A stretch of 37,277 nt of DNA from Paracoccaceae bacterium (GTDB lineage Bacteria > Pseudomonadota > Alphaproteobacteria > Rhodobacterales > Rhodobacteraceae): the NCBI GenBank assembly GCA_024227755.1, contig JAAEUB010000461.1, positions 1 to 37,277 on the forward strand, written 5' to 3'. Of this stretch, positions 8,495-15,773 are shown one piece after another. A program made the position numbers and the translations under genes. Each line of letters begins with the position of its first letter. Position 1 is the stretch's first letter. The notes under the pieces are model-generated. The model did not search any database. It was not told where the DNA came from and saw only the letters and a program-made list of their open reading frames with translations.

Positions 8495-9375
8495 AGCGCC
8501 AGGACTGTCGGGCCCATTTGCAATGGTGTCGCCCCGGTGCCCAGTTTGAACCGTGCCAGACCCGGCGCGTTTTCAGTGTCAATCGCACCAAGATCGACCC
8601 GTGTCAGACCTTCTTTGGTAAAGTCCTGAAAGGCGTGCCACAAAAGCAGACGTGCGGCCGCAGTTGCGCGGCCTCGCTTGCTGCTATGGGCAATATGATA
8701 TGTGGCGGTGTTGCCGTGGCGCAAAAACAGGGCGCGGGCGGTGATTTGACCGGCCTCATAGGCCGTGAACAGACGCAAATCCTCGGGTGCCAACCTTTGC
8801 CATTCAAGGCTGAAGGCGGCGGGCAGGGCGCGGTAGGATTTTGCCCTTTGCTGTTGTGCGTCATCTGTAAGAACGTCGCGCAAAGCCTGTGGGCTGCATC
8901 TGTTATGGCACACCTCAAGATCGAAATTACCAGAGTTATTCAAAGCGTTACGCCACTTTGCATGCAGATCCCCGGGCGCGACAGGCAAGTCACACAGGGC
9001 AAGGGTTGCAGGGGTAAGCAACGCGATCAAACGTCGCGAAGCGACTTTTTGGGTCAGGGTCATCAACTGGATGCGCGGGCGCGATATCGGCAGGGTGCGG
9101 CGGATAAGGGCAAGGGCCGCTACCCGGTCGCACGCGCCCAGCCAAAGTGGACCACTTGAGGCCAGTGAGACGTTTAACATCCCCGCCAGACGGCGGCAGA
9201 TACACTGGCAAAGCGCAACGGGTTGGCCGTTTTCCCAGATCATCGCACGATGTACGATACCGCCAAGGGCCTGATGCACCGCACCATATGCCCAACGTTG
9301 CTGCATCTGTGCGCGGGCATTATCTGCCAAAGCCTGCCATTCGGCCCGAGATGTCTGATTCCAGAAAACTTCCAT
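8491..9375 (-). CDS. GNAT-fold acyltransferase-like protein (BioF2/FemAB-like)
   Basis: A 294-residue protein resembling the Acetyltransf_6 or FemAB-like two-lobed GNAT group. Seen directly are the C-terminal block AYEAGQITARALFLRHGNTATYHIAHSS, then AAARLLLWHAFQDF and a final TRVDLGAIDTENAPGLARFKLGTG, a strand-helix arrangement typical of these proteins. Members transfer aminoacyl or acyl groups to lipids, peptidoglycan precursors or polysaccharides, but the substrate cannot be read here. The start ATG has AGGA only two to three bases upstream, which is tight. It converges on coaD with overlapping stops and is divergent from the small membrane gene at 9432. Confidence 0.7.
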   Translation of the reverse strand: MEVFWNQTSRAEWQALADNARAQMQQRWAYGAVHQALGGIVHRAMIWENGQPVALCQCICRRLAGMLNVSLASSGPLWLGACDRVAALALIRRTLPISRPRIQLMTLTQKVASRRLIALLTPATLALCDLPVAPGDLHAKWRNALNNSGNFDLEVCHNRCSPQALRDVLTDDAQQQRAKSYRALPAAFSLEWQRLAPEDLRLFTAYEAGQITARALFLRHGNTATYHIAHSSKRGRATAAARLLLWHAFQDFTKEGLTRVDLGAIDTENAPGLARFKLGTGATPLQMGPTVLAL

Positions 9376-9431
9376 GTTCCTGTTAAGACATTAAAAACCT
9401 AATTCATGGTTAATGCCGTCAGGAGAATTTT

Positions 9432-9572
9432 GTGAAAAGACGATTTAATAGGGTTTCAGGCGTCAACGCCCCGCCGCCGCGGCCGGATTGGCGCGGGTTC
9501 GTGATTGTTGGTCTGCTTTTGAGCGTTCCGGCCGCACTGGTCGGTTTCAGCGTCGATTTTCTGATGCGCTAG
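9432..9572 (+). CDS. 46-residue single-pass membrane protein
   Basis: A short gene starting at GTG 9432, with AGGAG six bases upstream. The product has a basic, proline-rich head (MKRRFNRVSG, then PPPRPDWRG) and one hydrophobic segment of about 19 residues (FVIVGLLLSVPAALVGFSV). This would be a small inner-membrane protein with the positive N-terminus inside. Its stop overlaps the convergent gap stop within CTAG. Function unknown. Confidence 0.6.
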   Translation: MKRRFNRVSGVNAPPPRPDWRGFVIVGLLLSVPAALVGFSVDFLMR

Positions 9573-10567
9573 AGGTACTTGGCAATCACAGCCGCAGTAT
9601 CCAGCATACGGCAGGTAAAACCCCATTCATTGTCATACCAGGTCAGGATACGCACCATATTGCCATCCAGCACCCGTGTCTGGTCGGTGGCAAAATTGGA
9701 TGAGCTTGGGTCGTGGTTGAAGTCGATTGAGACCAGTTTGCGGTCGGTGACATCCAGAACATTCTTCATCGGGCCATCGACGGCGGCGTGAATGGCGGCG
9801 TTAATCTCCTCGACCGTAGTGTCACGCGCGGCTTCAAATGTCAGATCCACGCATGAGACGTTCGGGATCGGAACCCGCACTGCCATACCGTCCAGTTTAC
9901 CGTCCAGTTCAGGCAGAACCAGCCCAAGGGCCGAGGTAGCCCCGGTTGTGGTGGGGATCATGTTCATCGCCCCTGCGCGGGTGCGGTAGAGGTCTTTGTT
10001 GTTGGCGTCCAGCATCGGTTGCGAGCCGGTATAGGCGTGAATCGTGGTCATGAAACCGCGTTTTATCCCGACGCAATCGTTCAGTACTTTGACCACCGGG
10101 GCAAGACAATTGGTGGTGCATGAGGCGTTCGAGATATGGCGGTCTTCAGGCCCGATCAGGTGATGATTGACCCCGTAAACGATGGTTTGATCCGCGCCCT
10201 TGGATGGGGCCGATACCAGCACCCGTTTGGCACCGTTTTCAAGATGCACCAATGCCTTGTCGCCTTTGAAAACACCGGTGCATTCAAAAACGATGTCAAT
10301 GTCGCCCCAGGGAAGGTCGGCAGGGTTGCGCAAGGTAGTCATGCGAATCGGACCTGTGCCCACATCCATGCTGTCACCCGTGCAGGTTACCTTGTTCATG
10401 AACTTGCCGTGCACCGAATCGAACTCAAACAAATGTGCGCTGGTCTCGACCGGGGTCAGGTCGTTGATCGCTACAATCTCAATATCGTCGCGGCCAAGCT
10501 CATGCACTGCCCTTAAAACCAGACGCCCAATGCGCCCAAACCCATTGATTGCAACCTTGATCGCCAT
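9569..10567 (-). CDS. gap: Glyceraldehyde-3-phosphate dehydrogenase, NAD-type paralog
   Basis: Phosphorylating GAPDH of glycolysis/gluconeogenesis, 332 residues. The Rossmann motif NGFGRIG is at residues 8-14 and the catalytic Cys is C150 in SNASCTTNC, with the second cysteine at C154. Aspartate D36 (AINDLTP) sits at the end of the second beta strand where it hydrogen-bonds the NAD ribose, so NAD preference is expected. The coenzyme-loop pair that is Leu-Pro in many NAD enzymes is Ala-Asn here. The frame is open to 10648, but the ATG at 10567 has AGAAAGG upstream and begins MAIKVAINGFG. It is the downstream of two tandem gap genes, with a LacI-type palindrome 50-65 bases before its start. Confidence 0.93.
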   Translation of the reverse strand: MAIKVAINGFGRIGRLVLRAVHELGRDDIEIVAINDLTPVETSAHLFEFDSVHGKFMNKVTCTGDSMDVGTGPIRMTTLRNPADLPWGDIDIVFECTGVFKGDKALVHLENGAKRVLVSAPSKGADQTIVYGVNHHLIGPEDRHISNASCTTNCLAPVVKVLNDCVGIKRGFMTTIHAYTGSQPMLDANNKDLYRTRAGAMNMIPTTTGATSALGLVLPELDGKLDGMAVRVPIPNVSCVDLTFEAARDTTVEEINAAIHAAVDGPMKNVLDVTDRKLVSIDFNHDPSSSNFATDQTRVLDGNMVRILTWYDNEWGFTCRMLDTAAVIAKYL

Positions 10568-10616
10568 GATGGACCTTTCTTGATGCCGAATATCCCATGC
10601 CCCTGAATCGGGTGCA

Positions 10617-10632
10617 ATGTTAACGCTAACAT
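10617..10632. promoter_or_regulatory. LacI-type operator upstream of the first gap gene
   Basis: A 16-bp near-perfect palindrome, ATGTTAACGCTAACAT, with a central CG and one mismatched pair. It is 50-65 bases before the ATG at 10567. The same TGTTAnCGnTAAC pattern occurs twice upstream of the second gap gene. LacI-family regulators with such CG-centred sites, for example CceR of Rhodobacterales as I recall it, control central carbon genes. Confidence 0.6.
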
Positions 10633-10683
10633 GGGGATTTATGGCCAAAGGTCAAGGCCCCGCATTCAATTGTGTAGAGGCAG

Positions 10684-10827
10684 TTACCGCCAAAAGGCAA
10701 TATACTCGGAAAGTTGCATTAATTTCTGTCCGGCAATGACCGGCAAAGTGCCACCCAATGCAAAATAGTCCACAGCAAAGATGCAAACGATGATCAGCGC
10801 AAGGCCAAGGGCGATTTGATTGGTCAT
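10684..10827 (-). CDS. 47-residue membrane protein between the gap paralogs
   Basis: Starts at the ATG at 10827 with GGAAAGAG upstream. The longer frame to 10965 would run through the terminator of the upstream gap gene. The product begins MTNQIALGLALIIVCIFAVDYF and ends with QKLMQLSEYIAFWR. That gives one N-terminal membrane segment and an amphipathic, aromatic-ended tail. I recall similar short ORFs beside gap in other Rhodobacterales, which supports a real gene. It follows the gap2 terminator, so it has its own promoter or relies on readthrough. Function unknown. Confidence 0.65.
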   Translation of the reverse strand: MTNQIALGLALIIVCIFAVDYFALGGTLPVIAGQKLMQLSEYIAFWR

Positions 10828-10941
10828 GCAACTCTCTTTCCTGGTCATTGCGAATACTGTCGCAAATTGGGTGGGGCAGGGGCAAGACAAAAGCGTTTCG
10901 CGGAAAAACAGGGCGCACCTTGATCTCGAAACACAATTCAG

Positions 10942-10973
10942 AAAAGGCCCTGGCATTTCTGCCAAGGCCTTTT
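10942..10973 (-). terminator. Terminator of the second gap gene
   Basis: A 14-bp inverted repeat with one G-T type mismatch. On the minus strand the arms are AAAAGGCCTTGGCA and TGCCAGGGCCTTTT around a GAAA tetraloop, ending in TTTTCT. It lies 20 bases after the gap stop at 10994. The A/T ends make it symmetric, so it could work in both directions. Confidence 0.82.
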
Positions 10974-10993
10974 TCCACGCGGTTTGAAAGGTT

Positions 10994-11995
10994 TTAGCCC
11001 AGCCGCCCCATCAGGGTGGCAACATCGGCCATGCGGGTCGAAAATCCCCATTCGTTGTCATACCAGGTCAAAATACGCACCAACCGCGCGCCCATCACCT
11101 TGGTCTGGTCGGGGGCAAAGGCCGAGCTTTGTTCGGTATGATTAAAATCGATCGAGACCTTGGGTTCCGGTTCATAGCTTATCACATGGCCCATCGAACC
11201 CGCGGCGGCCTTGCGCATAATCTCGTTGATTTCTTCAACACTGGTGTCGCGGCTTGCTGTGAACGTCAGATCAACCGCCGACACATTAGGCGTCGGCACG
11301 CGCAGGGCGGTCCCGTCAAGCTTGCCCTCAAGTTCCGGCAGGACAAGGCCTATTGCGCGGGCGGCCCCTGTCGAGGTCGGGATCAATGACATGGCAGCGG
11401 CGCGGGCGCGGTAAAGGTCCTTGTGGCGGCGATCCAGTGTCGGCTGCCCGCCAGTATATGAGTGGATCGTGGTCATGACGCCATGTTCAATCCCAACATT
11501 GTCGTTCAGAACCTTGGCAACCGGCGCCAGCCCATTGGTGGTGCATGACCCGTTTGAAACCAGGCGGTCGCTGGCCTCAAGCGTATTGTCATTGACGCCC
11601 AGAACGATGGTCTTGTCGACATTGGTCGCCGGGGCCGAGAAAAGGATTTTCTTTGCACCCTGCTCAAGATGCACCTTTGCTTTTTCGCCGTCATTGAACT
11701 TGCCGGTGCATTCCAGCACGACGTCACAGCCGGACCAGTCCAACTCGCTCGGGTCATAGGTTGATGACACTTTGACCACACCATCGCCTGCATCCAGTGT
11801 GCCGTCACCGATAATCACTTCATTGGGAAAGCGGCCATGCACGCTGTCATACCGCAAAAGATGCGCTGCACTTTCGATTGGGCCGGTGGCGTTCAGTTTG
11901 ACCACCTGAATGTCGTCGCGCCCCGAGCCTGCGATCTGACTGAACGTGCTGCGTCCGATCCGGCCAAAGCCGTTGATACCTACTTTTACCGTCAT
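10994..11995 (-). CDS. Glyceraldehyde-3-phosphate dehydrogenase paralog, predicted altered cofactor preference
   Basis: Second GAPDH, 333 residues, starting at the ATG at 11995 with AGGGGAA upstream; the frame stays open to 12088. The Rossmann motif NGFGRIG and catalytic C151 (SNGSCTTNG) are intact, but the usual second cysteine of SCTTNC is glycine. The NAD-ribose aspartate is replaced by A36-T37 (KLNATGP), and the coenzyme-loop pair is Arg-Arg (LDRRHKD, residues 189-190). From known GAPDH determinants, loss of that Asp together with basic loop residues suggests NADP or dual use, as for anabolic GapB-like or Calvin-type enzymes. It has its own terminator and two LacI-type operator sites upstream. 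NADP use is my inference; the GAPDH fold assignment is firm. Confidence 0.92.
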   Translation of the reverse strand: MTVKVGINGFGRIGRSTFSQIAGSGRDDIQVVKLNATGPIESAAHLLRYDSVHGRFPNEVIIGDGTLDAGDGVVKVSSTYDPSELDWSGCDVVLECTGKFNDGEKAKVHLEQGAKKILFSAPATNVDKTIVLGVNDNTLEASDRLVSNGSCTTNGLAPVAKVLNDNVGIEHGVMTTIHSYTGGQPTLDRRHKDLYRARAAAMSLIPTSTGAARAIGLVLPELEGKLDGTALRVPTPNVSAVDLTFTASRDTSVEEINEIMRKAAAGSMGHVISYEPEPKVSIDFNHTEQSSAFAPDQTKVMGARLVRILTWYDNEWGFSTRMADVATLMGRLG

Positions 11996-12113
11996 GGTAT
12001 TCCCCTGAGATGTTTGCGCCGCCCGCACTGGCAGTTTGGCGCGCGTTAGCGTTGCCTCACGTATAGGCAGGGTAGAATTTAGGGCCAATTAAATATTTGT
12101 TTATCTGGATACT

Positions 12114-12157
12114 TGTTAGCGAAAACATTGCCCGATCGGGGTGTGTTAGCGGTAACG
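12114..12157. promoter_or_regulatory. Two LacI-type operator sites upstream of the second gap gene
   Basis: TGTTAGCGAAAACA at 12114-12127 and TGTTAGCGGTAACG at 12144-12157. Both match TGTTAnCGnTAACA closely, and their starts are exactly 30 bp apart, about three helical turns. They lie 119-162 bases before the gap ATG and 76-119 bases before the divergent DUF808 gene. A weaker half-site, GTTAGCGTT, is at 12045-12053. Confidence 0.6.
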
Positions 12158-12232
12158 AGGGACGGAATGCCGCAGGGATATATGTGCGTGATGGGGATTT
12201 TCAGCGAAGTGTGACTGGGGTAGATTGCCCTT

Positions 12233-13195
12233 ATGAGTGGATTACTGGCCCTTTTGGATGATGTGGCGGCGATTGCCAAAGTGGCTGCGGCCTCGATTGA
12301 TGACGTGGTTGGGCAGGCAGCAAAGGCCGGTGCCAAGGCTGCGGGTGCGGTGATCGACGACACTGCGGTGACACCAAAATACGTGCATGGATTTGAGGCA
12401 TCTCGCGAATTGCCCATCGTTGGCCGGATTGCGTTGGGCAGTCTGCGTAACAAGCTGCTGATCTTGTTGCCGGTCGGGTTGGCCCTGTCGGCATTTGCGC
12501 CCTGGGCCATTGCCCCTCTGCTGGCGTTGGGCGGGATGTATCTTTGTTTTGAGGGGGCGGAAAAGGTCTGGCACTGGTTGGCTGGTGAAGGTGACCACGG
12601 CGAGGAAGCCGAGGCCTTCGACGATCCGGCGCATCTGGAGGAAGCCAAGATCGCCGGGGCCATCAAGACCGATTTCATCTTGTCTGCCGAGATCATGACC
12701 ATTGCCCTTGCGGCCATCCCCGAGGCCGGGTTCTGGAGCGAAGCTGCCACTTTGGCCATTGTAGGCATTGGCATCACGGTAATGGTATACGGCGGCGTGG
12801 CGCTGATTGTGAAAGCTGATGATCTGGGGCTTTTCATTGCACGGCGCGGGCGGTTTCGCCTGACCCGCAAATTGGGGCGGGGGATTGTCGGTGTCATGCC
12901 GGGGTTTCTGGCGGCGCTGATGATCGTTGGCACCGGTGCGATGCTGTGGGTCGGTGGCTCGATCGTATTGCACGGGTTGGCCGAGATGGGTTGGCAGGCA
13001 CCTGCGAAACTGGTGCATGACTGGGCGCATATGGCGGCGGAAATGGTCCCGGAAAGGGCGAAGGCAGCCTTAAACTGGAGTGCGGCTGCCGTTATGGATG
13101 GGGTATTTGGCTTGGCGCTGGGCCTGGTGCTGATCCCAATCGGTACGAGGCTTGTGGCACCTTTGTGGAAAGGCGTTATGAGGCGCCTTTCCTAA
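12233..13195 (+). CDS. DUF808 family inner-membrane protein (YedI-like)
   Basis: A 320-residue polytopic membrane protein of the DUF808 family. The family features visible are the N-terminal SGLLALLDDVAAIAK, then AAGAVIDDTAVTPKYVHGF, GSLRNKLLILLPVGL and GMYLCFEGAEKVWHWL. At least five hydrophobic segments follow. The length matches E. coli YedI (about 305). The biochemical role of the family is unknown. It is divergent from the second gap gene and shares its 237-bp control region, which contains two LacI-type sites. Linkage in regulation is possible but unproven. It converges on the helicase gene. Confidence 0.85.
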   Translation: MSGLLALLDDVAAIAKVAAASIDDVVGQAAKAGAKAAGAVIDDTAVTPKYVHGFEASRELPIVGRIALGSLRNKLLILLPVGLALSAFAPWAIAPLLALGGMYLCFEGAEKVWHWLAGEGDHGEEAEAFDDPAHLEEAKIAGAIKTDFILSAEIMTIALAAIPEAGFWSEAATLAIVGIGITVMVYGGVALIVKADDLGLFIARRGRFRLTRKLGRGIVGVMPGFLAALMIVGTGAMLWVGGSIVLHGLAEMGWQAPAKLVHDWAHMAAEMVPERAKAALNWSAAAVMDGVFGLALGLVLIPIGTRLVAPLWKGVMRRLS

Positions 13196-13212
13196 GGATT
13201 TTCAAAATCCTT
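13194..13212. terminator. Hairpin between the convergent DUF808 and helicase genes
   Basis: AAGGATTTT-C-AAAATCCTT, a perfect inverted repeat overlapping the DUF808 stop codon. Sterically it forms a 7-bp stem with a TTCAA loop. Its position between convergent genes fits a terminator, but it lacks a clear downstream T-run. Confidence 0.4.
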
Positions 13213-13242
13213 GCGGGTTTGACTGCGTCAAGACCCTGAAAA

Positions 13243-14667
13243 TCAGCGCCGTTCGTCAAAGCTTTTGGCAATAAAGCCCGGCATGTGATTGCCCATGCCC
13301 ACCACCTTGTTGCCACCGCCATCCCTGCGATCACGAGAGCGGCTGGGCTTTGGCTTTTGTGCCGCCGCCCGCGGTTTTTCCTGTGGCCGGTCTGATACCG
13401 GTTTCGGTTCTGACTTCTGGGCCGGTTTACGGCTTCGCGAGCGACTTTTTGCGGGCTTTGTGTCCGCGGCAGTTTCGCGGGTTTCAGGCTTTGGCTCAGG
13501 ATCTGATTTCGCGCTAGTGCCCAGCGGATTGTCCAGCCGGGGGATCTTGTTTTCAAGCAGCCTCTCGACCGCGTCGAGGTTCTTGGCATCGCGCGGCTCG
13601 CAGATCATGATTGCTTTGCCTTCACGACCGGCGCGACCGGTGCGCCCGATACGGTGAATGTAATCCTCGGCGTGACCTGGCACATCATAGTTCAGCACAT
13701 GGCTTACATTGGGAATATCAAGGCCGCGCGCAGCCACATCCGATGCGCAAAGGAAGCGAATATCGCCATCACGGAAACCCTTGAGTGTCGCCATACGCTG
13801 GCTTTGATCCAGATCGCCATGAATAGGCTCGGCATTATATCCGTATTTTTTCAGGGATTTAGCAACGATATCCACATCCGTCTTGCGGTTGCAGAAGATA
13901 ATGGCGTTGGTGCAACCCTCGCCCTCGCTGTCAATGATAGCGCGCAGAAGATTGCGTTTTTCGGTTGAAGCACGCTCGCGCCGCGAGGCGCGAAACTCAA
14001 CCAACCCCTGGGTGATTGTCTCGGACGCTGTGGCCTGACGGGCGACTTCAATGCGTGCGGGGTTTGACAGGAAGGTGTTGGTGATACGCTCGATCTCAGG
14101 TGCCATCGTGGCCGAAAAGAACAGCGTTTGGCGGGTAAAAGGCACCAGCCCGAATATGCGCTCAATATCGGGGATAAAGCCCATGTCGAGCATCCGGTCA
14201 GCTTCGTCCACCACCATGATCTGCACGCCGGTCAGCAAGAGCTTGCCGCGTTCAAAATGATCCAGAAGGCGGCCGGGCGTGGCGATCAGCACGTCAACGC
14301 CGCGATCTATCAGCTTGGTTTGCTCGCCAAAGCTGACGCCGCCAATCAGCAAAGCCTTGGTCAGCTTCACATATTTGGAATAATTATCGAAGTTTTCGGC
14401 CACCTGTGCCGCCAGTTCCCGCGTTGGGCACAAAACCAGCGAACGTGGCATCCGTGCACGGGCGCGGCCGCGTGCCAGCATGGTGATCATTGGCAGGGTA
14501 AAGCCTGCGGTTTTGCCGGTGCCGGTCTGGGCGATGCCAAGCACGTCGCGCCCTTCTAGAGCGGGCGGAATAGCGCCTTCCTGGATCGGTGTCGGGCTTT
14601 CATAGCCCGAGTCTTCCGCGGCTTTTAAAACGTTCGGGCTGAGATTCAGGTCAGTGAATTTGGTCAT
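13243..14667 (-). CDS. DEAD-box ATP-dependent RNA helicase (RhlE-like)
   Basis: A 474-residue cytoplasmic RNA helicase. Motifs in order are the Q motif around SPTPIQ (residues 24-29), Walker A AQTGTGKT (46-53), PTRELA, VDEADRMLDMGF, SAT in FFSATM, and HRIGRTGRAG. The core ends near residue 385. It is followed by a basic Arg/Lys/Ser/Pro-rich tail of about 90 residues, typical of RhlE-type helicases that bind rRNA or mRNA loosely. No clean Shine-Dalgarno sequence precedes the ATG. Instead a hairpin with an A-rich loop sits in the usual ribosome-binding position (14672-14689), which suggests control of translation. Roles in ribosome assembly and cold adaptation are known for the family. Confidence 0.93.
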   Translation of the reverse strand: MTKFTDLNLSPNVLKAAEDSGYESPTPIQEGAIPPALEGRDVLGIAQTGTGKTAGFTLPMITMLARGRARARMPRSLVLCPTRELAAQVAENFDNYSKYVKLTKALLIGGVSFGEQTKLIDRGVDVLIATPGRLLDHFERGKLLLTGVQIMVVDEADRMLDMGFIPDIERIFGLVPFTRQTLFFSATMAPEIERITNTFLSNPARIEVARQATASETITQGLVEFRASRRERASTEKRNLLRAIIDSEGEGCTNAIIFCNRKTDVDIVAKSLKKYGYNAEPIHGDLDQSQRMATLKGFRDGDIRFLCASDVAARGLDIPNVSHVLNYDVPGHAEDYIHRIGRTGRAGREGKAIMICEPRDAKNLDAVERLLENKIPRLDNPLGTSAKSDPEPKPETRETAADTKPAKSRSRSRKPAQKSEPKPVSDRPQEKPRAAAQKPKPSRSRDRRDGGGNKVVGMGNHMPGFIAKSFDERR

Positions 14668-14671
14668 GTAT

Positions 14672-14689
14672 GTCCGTTTTTTTACGGAC
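14672..14689 (-). promoter_or_regulatory. 5' UTR hairpin abutting the helicase start codon
   Basis: On the minus strand GTCCGT, an AAAAAA loop, then ACGGAC, four bases before the ATG at 14667. It occupies the position where a Shine-Dalgarno sequence is expected, and I see no other good one. Confidence 0.4.
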
Positions 14690-14865
14690 GCTTCCGGCCC
14701 GTATCCTTTGCGGTGTACCGGCCCGGATGGCCAAGCCCCTTACGGGCGAAATGGAACACGCCCTGTCCCTAAAGAAAAGCAGCGCTGGGGTCAATCTGGC
14801 ATCCAGCATCTGTGACAAAGCGGCGGTTTTAATAGGTTTGTTGCTGTTTTGGCAACATTTTCCGA

Positions 14866-15714
14866 CTATGGCAGGCCGATTGTGTGCAAAAAGTCATCAA
14901 CTGCGCCCGTGTAGGCACCCGGTTTCCCCAGATCCTTGTTGATGGCGCTATGGGCTTTGTTGATGGACATGATCTGGCTTTGCCCGCCAATCTTGGCCAA
15001 TGCCGCTGCAAATTTTTCTGCTGCAGGGCAGGCATTGCCGCGCTGGGACGAACATACAAGCAGGAAAGGACCGTTTGTGCGCTTGAGGCGCGCGATGGGT
15101 GAAGTGGCGCGCCACAGGGCGGGGTCATCACCAAAGGCATTTCGGTAAAGGCGACCTGGGGACGAGGTCATGATCTCCTCCACATCGTATGCGGCGGTAT
15201 CGAGTGAAATTGTCGCGCGCCACGGTTTTGCACCATTTTCAGCGGCAAAATCCGGGTCCACCGCCAAAAGTGATACCAGATGCGCGCCCGCCGAGTGGCC
15301 CATCACCACCATCTGATTGCTATCGCCGCCATATTCGCCCGCATGTGCTTGGACATAAGCGATGGCGCGGGCAACGTCACGGGCTTGCTCCAGCGGATCG
15401 GCAAATGGCACCATGCGGTAATTGACCGAAATGAAAATATATCCCCTGGCGCCCCAATGGCGCTGCTTTTCCTTCCAACTGCCTTTGTTGCTTTTGTTGC
15501 CAATCGCCCAGCCCCCACCATGCACCATGACCATGATCGGAGCGCCCTGAGGATTGTCGGGCAGATAGACATCTAACGACTGACGAATTGCAGGTCCGTA
15601 TTTGACATTACGCAATACGTCAGGGGCTGCCAGAGCCAAAGACGGCGCCGAAATTGCGCAGGCCAGCGAGAGGCCAAATATGCGACGGGACATAGGGTGG
15701 GGATAACGCTGCAT
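14866..15714 (-). CDS. Exported alpha/beta hydrolase (esterase/lipase-like)
   Basis: A 282-residue alpha/beta hydrolase of the HSL/carboxylesterase type. The oxyanion motif HGGGW is at residues 65-69 and the nucleophile elbow GHSAG at 139-143, with S141. A C-terminal histidine in NKAHSAINKDLG is a candidate for the triad. The N-terminus carries a twin-arginine-like signal, SRRIFGLSLA, then a hydrophobic stretch and ALA-AP, so periplasmic export by Tat or Sec is likely. The frame opens at 15846, inside prfC, but the ATG at 15714 has GAGGAGG upstream. It follows prfC by 59 bases on the same strand. The substrate is unknown; kynurenine formamidase-like members share this architecture but are cytoplasmic. 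Confidence 0.82.
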   Translation of the reverse strand: MQRYPHPMSRRIFGLSLACAISAPSLALAAPDVLRNVKYGPAIRQSLDVYLPDNPQGAPIMVMVHGGGWAIGNKSNKGSWKEKQRHWGARGYIFISVNYRMVPFADPLEQARDVARAIAYVQAHAGEYGGDSNQMVVMGHSAGAHLVSLLAVDPDFAAENGAKPWRATISLDTAAYDVEEIMTSSPGRLYRNAFGDDPALWRATSPIARLKRTNGPFLLVCSSQRGNACPAAEKFAAALAKIGGQSQIMSINKAHSAINKDLGKPGAYTGAVDDFLHTIGLP

Positions 15715-15773
15715 ACCGACCTCCTCGCTGGACTGACTATTTACTAACGGGCCAGCGCCGAACTTCCGTCGTT

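Noticed and set aside
14670-14942. Plus-strand open frame upstream of the helicase
   Set aside because: It starts in the helicase leader hairpin, has no ribosome binding site, no recognisable protein features, and overlaps the end of the hydrolase gene on the other strand.
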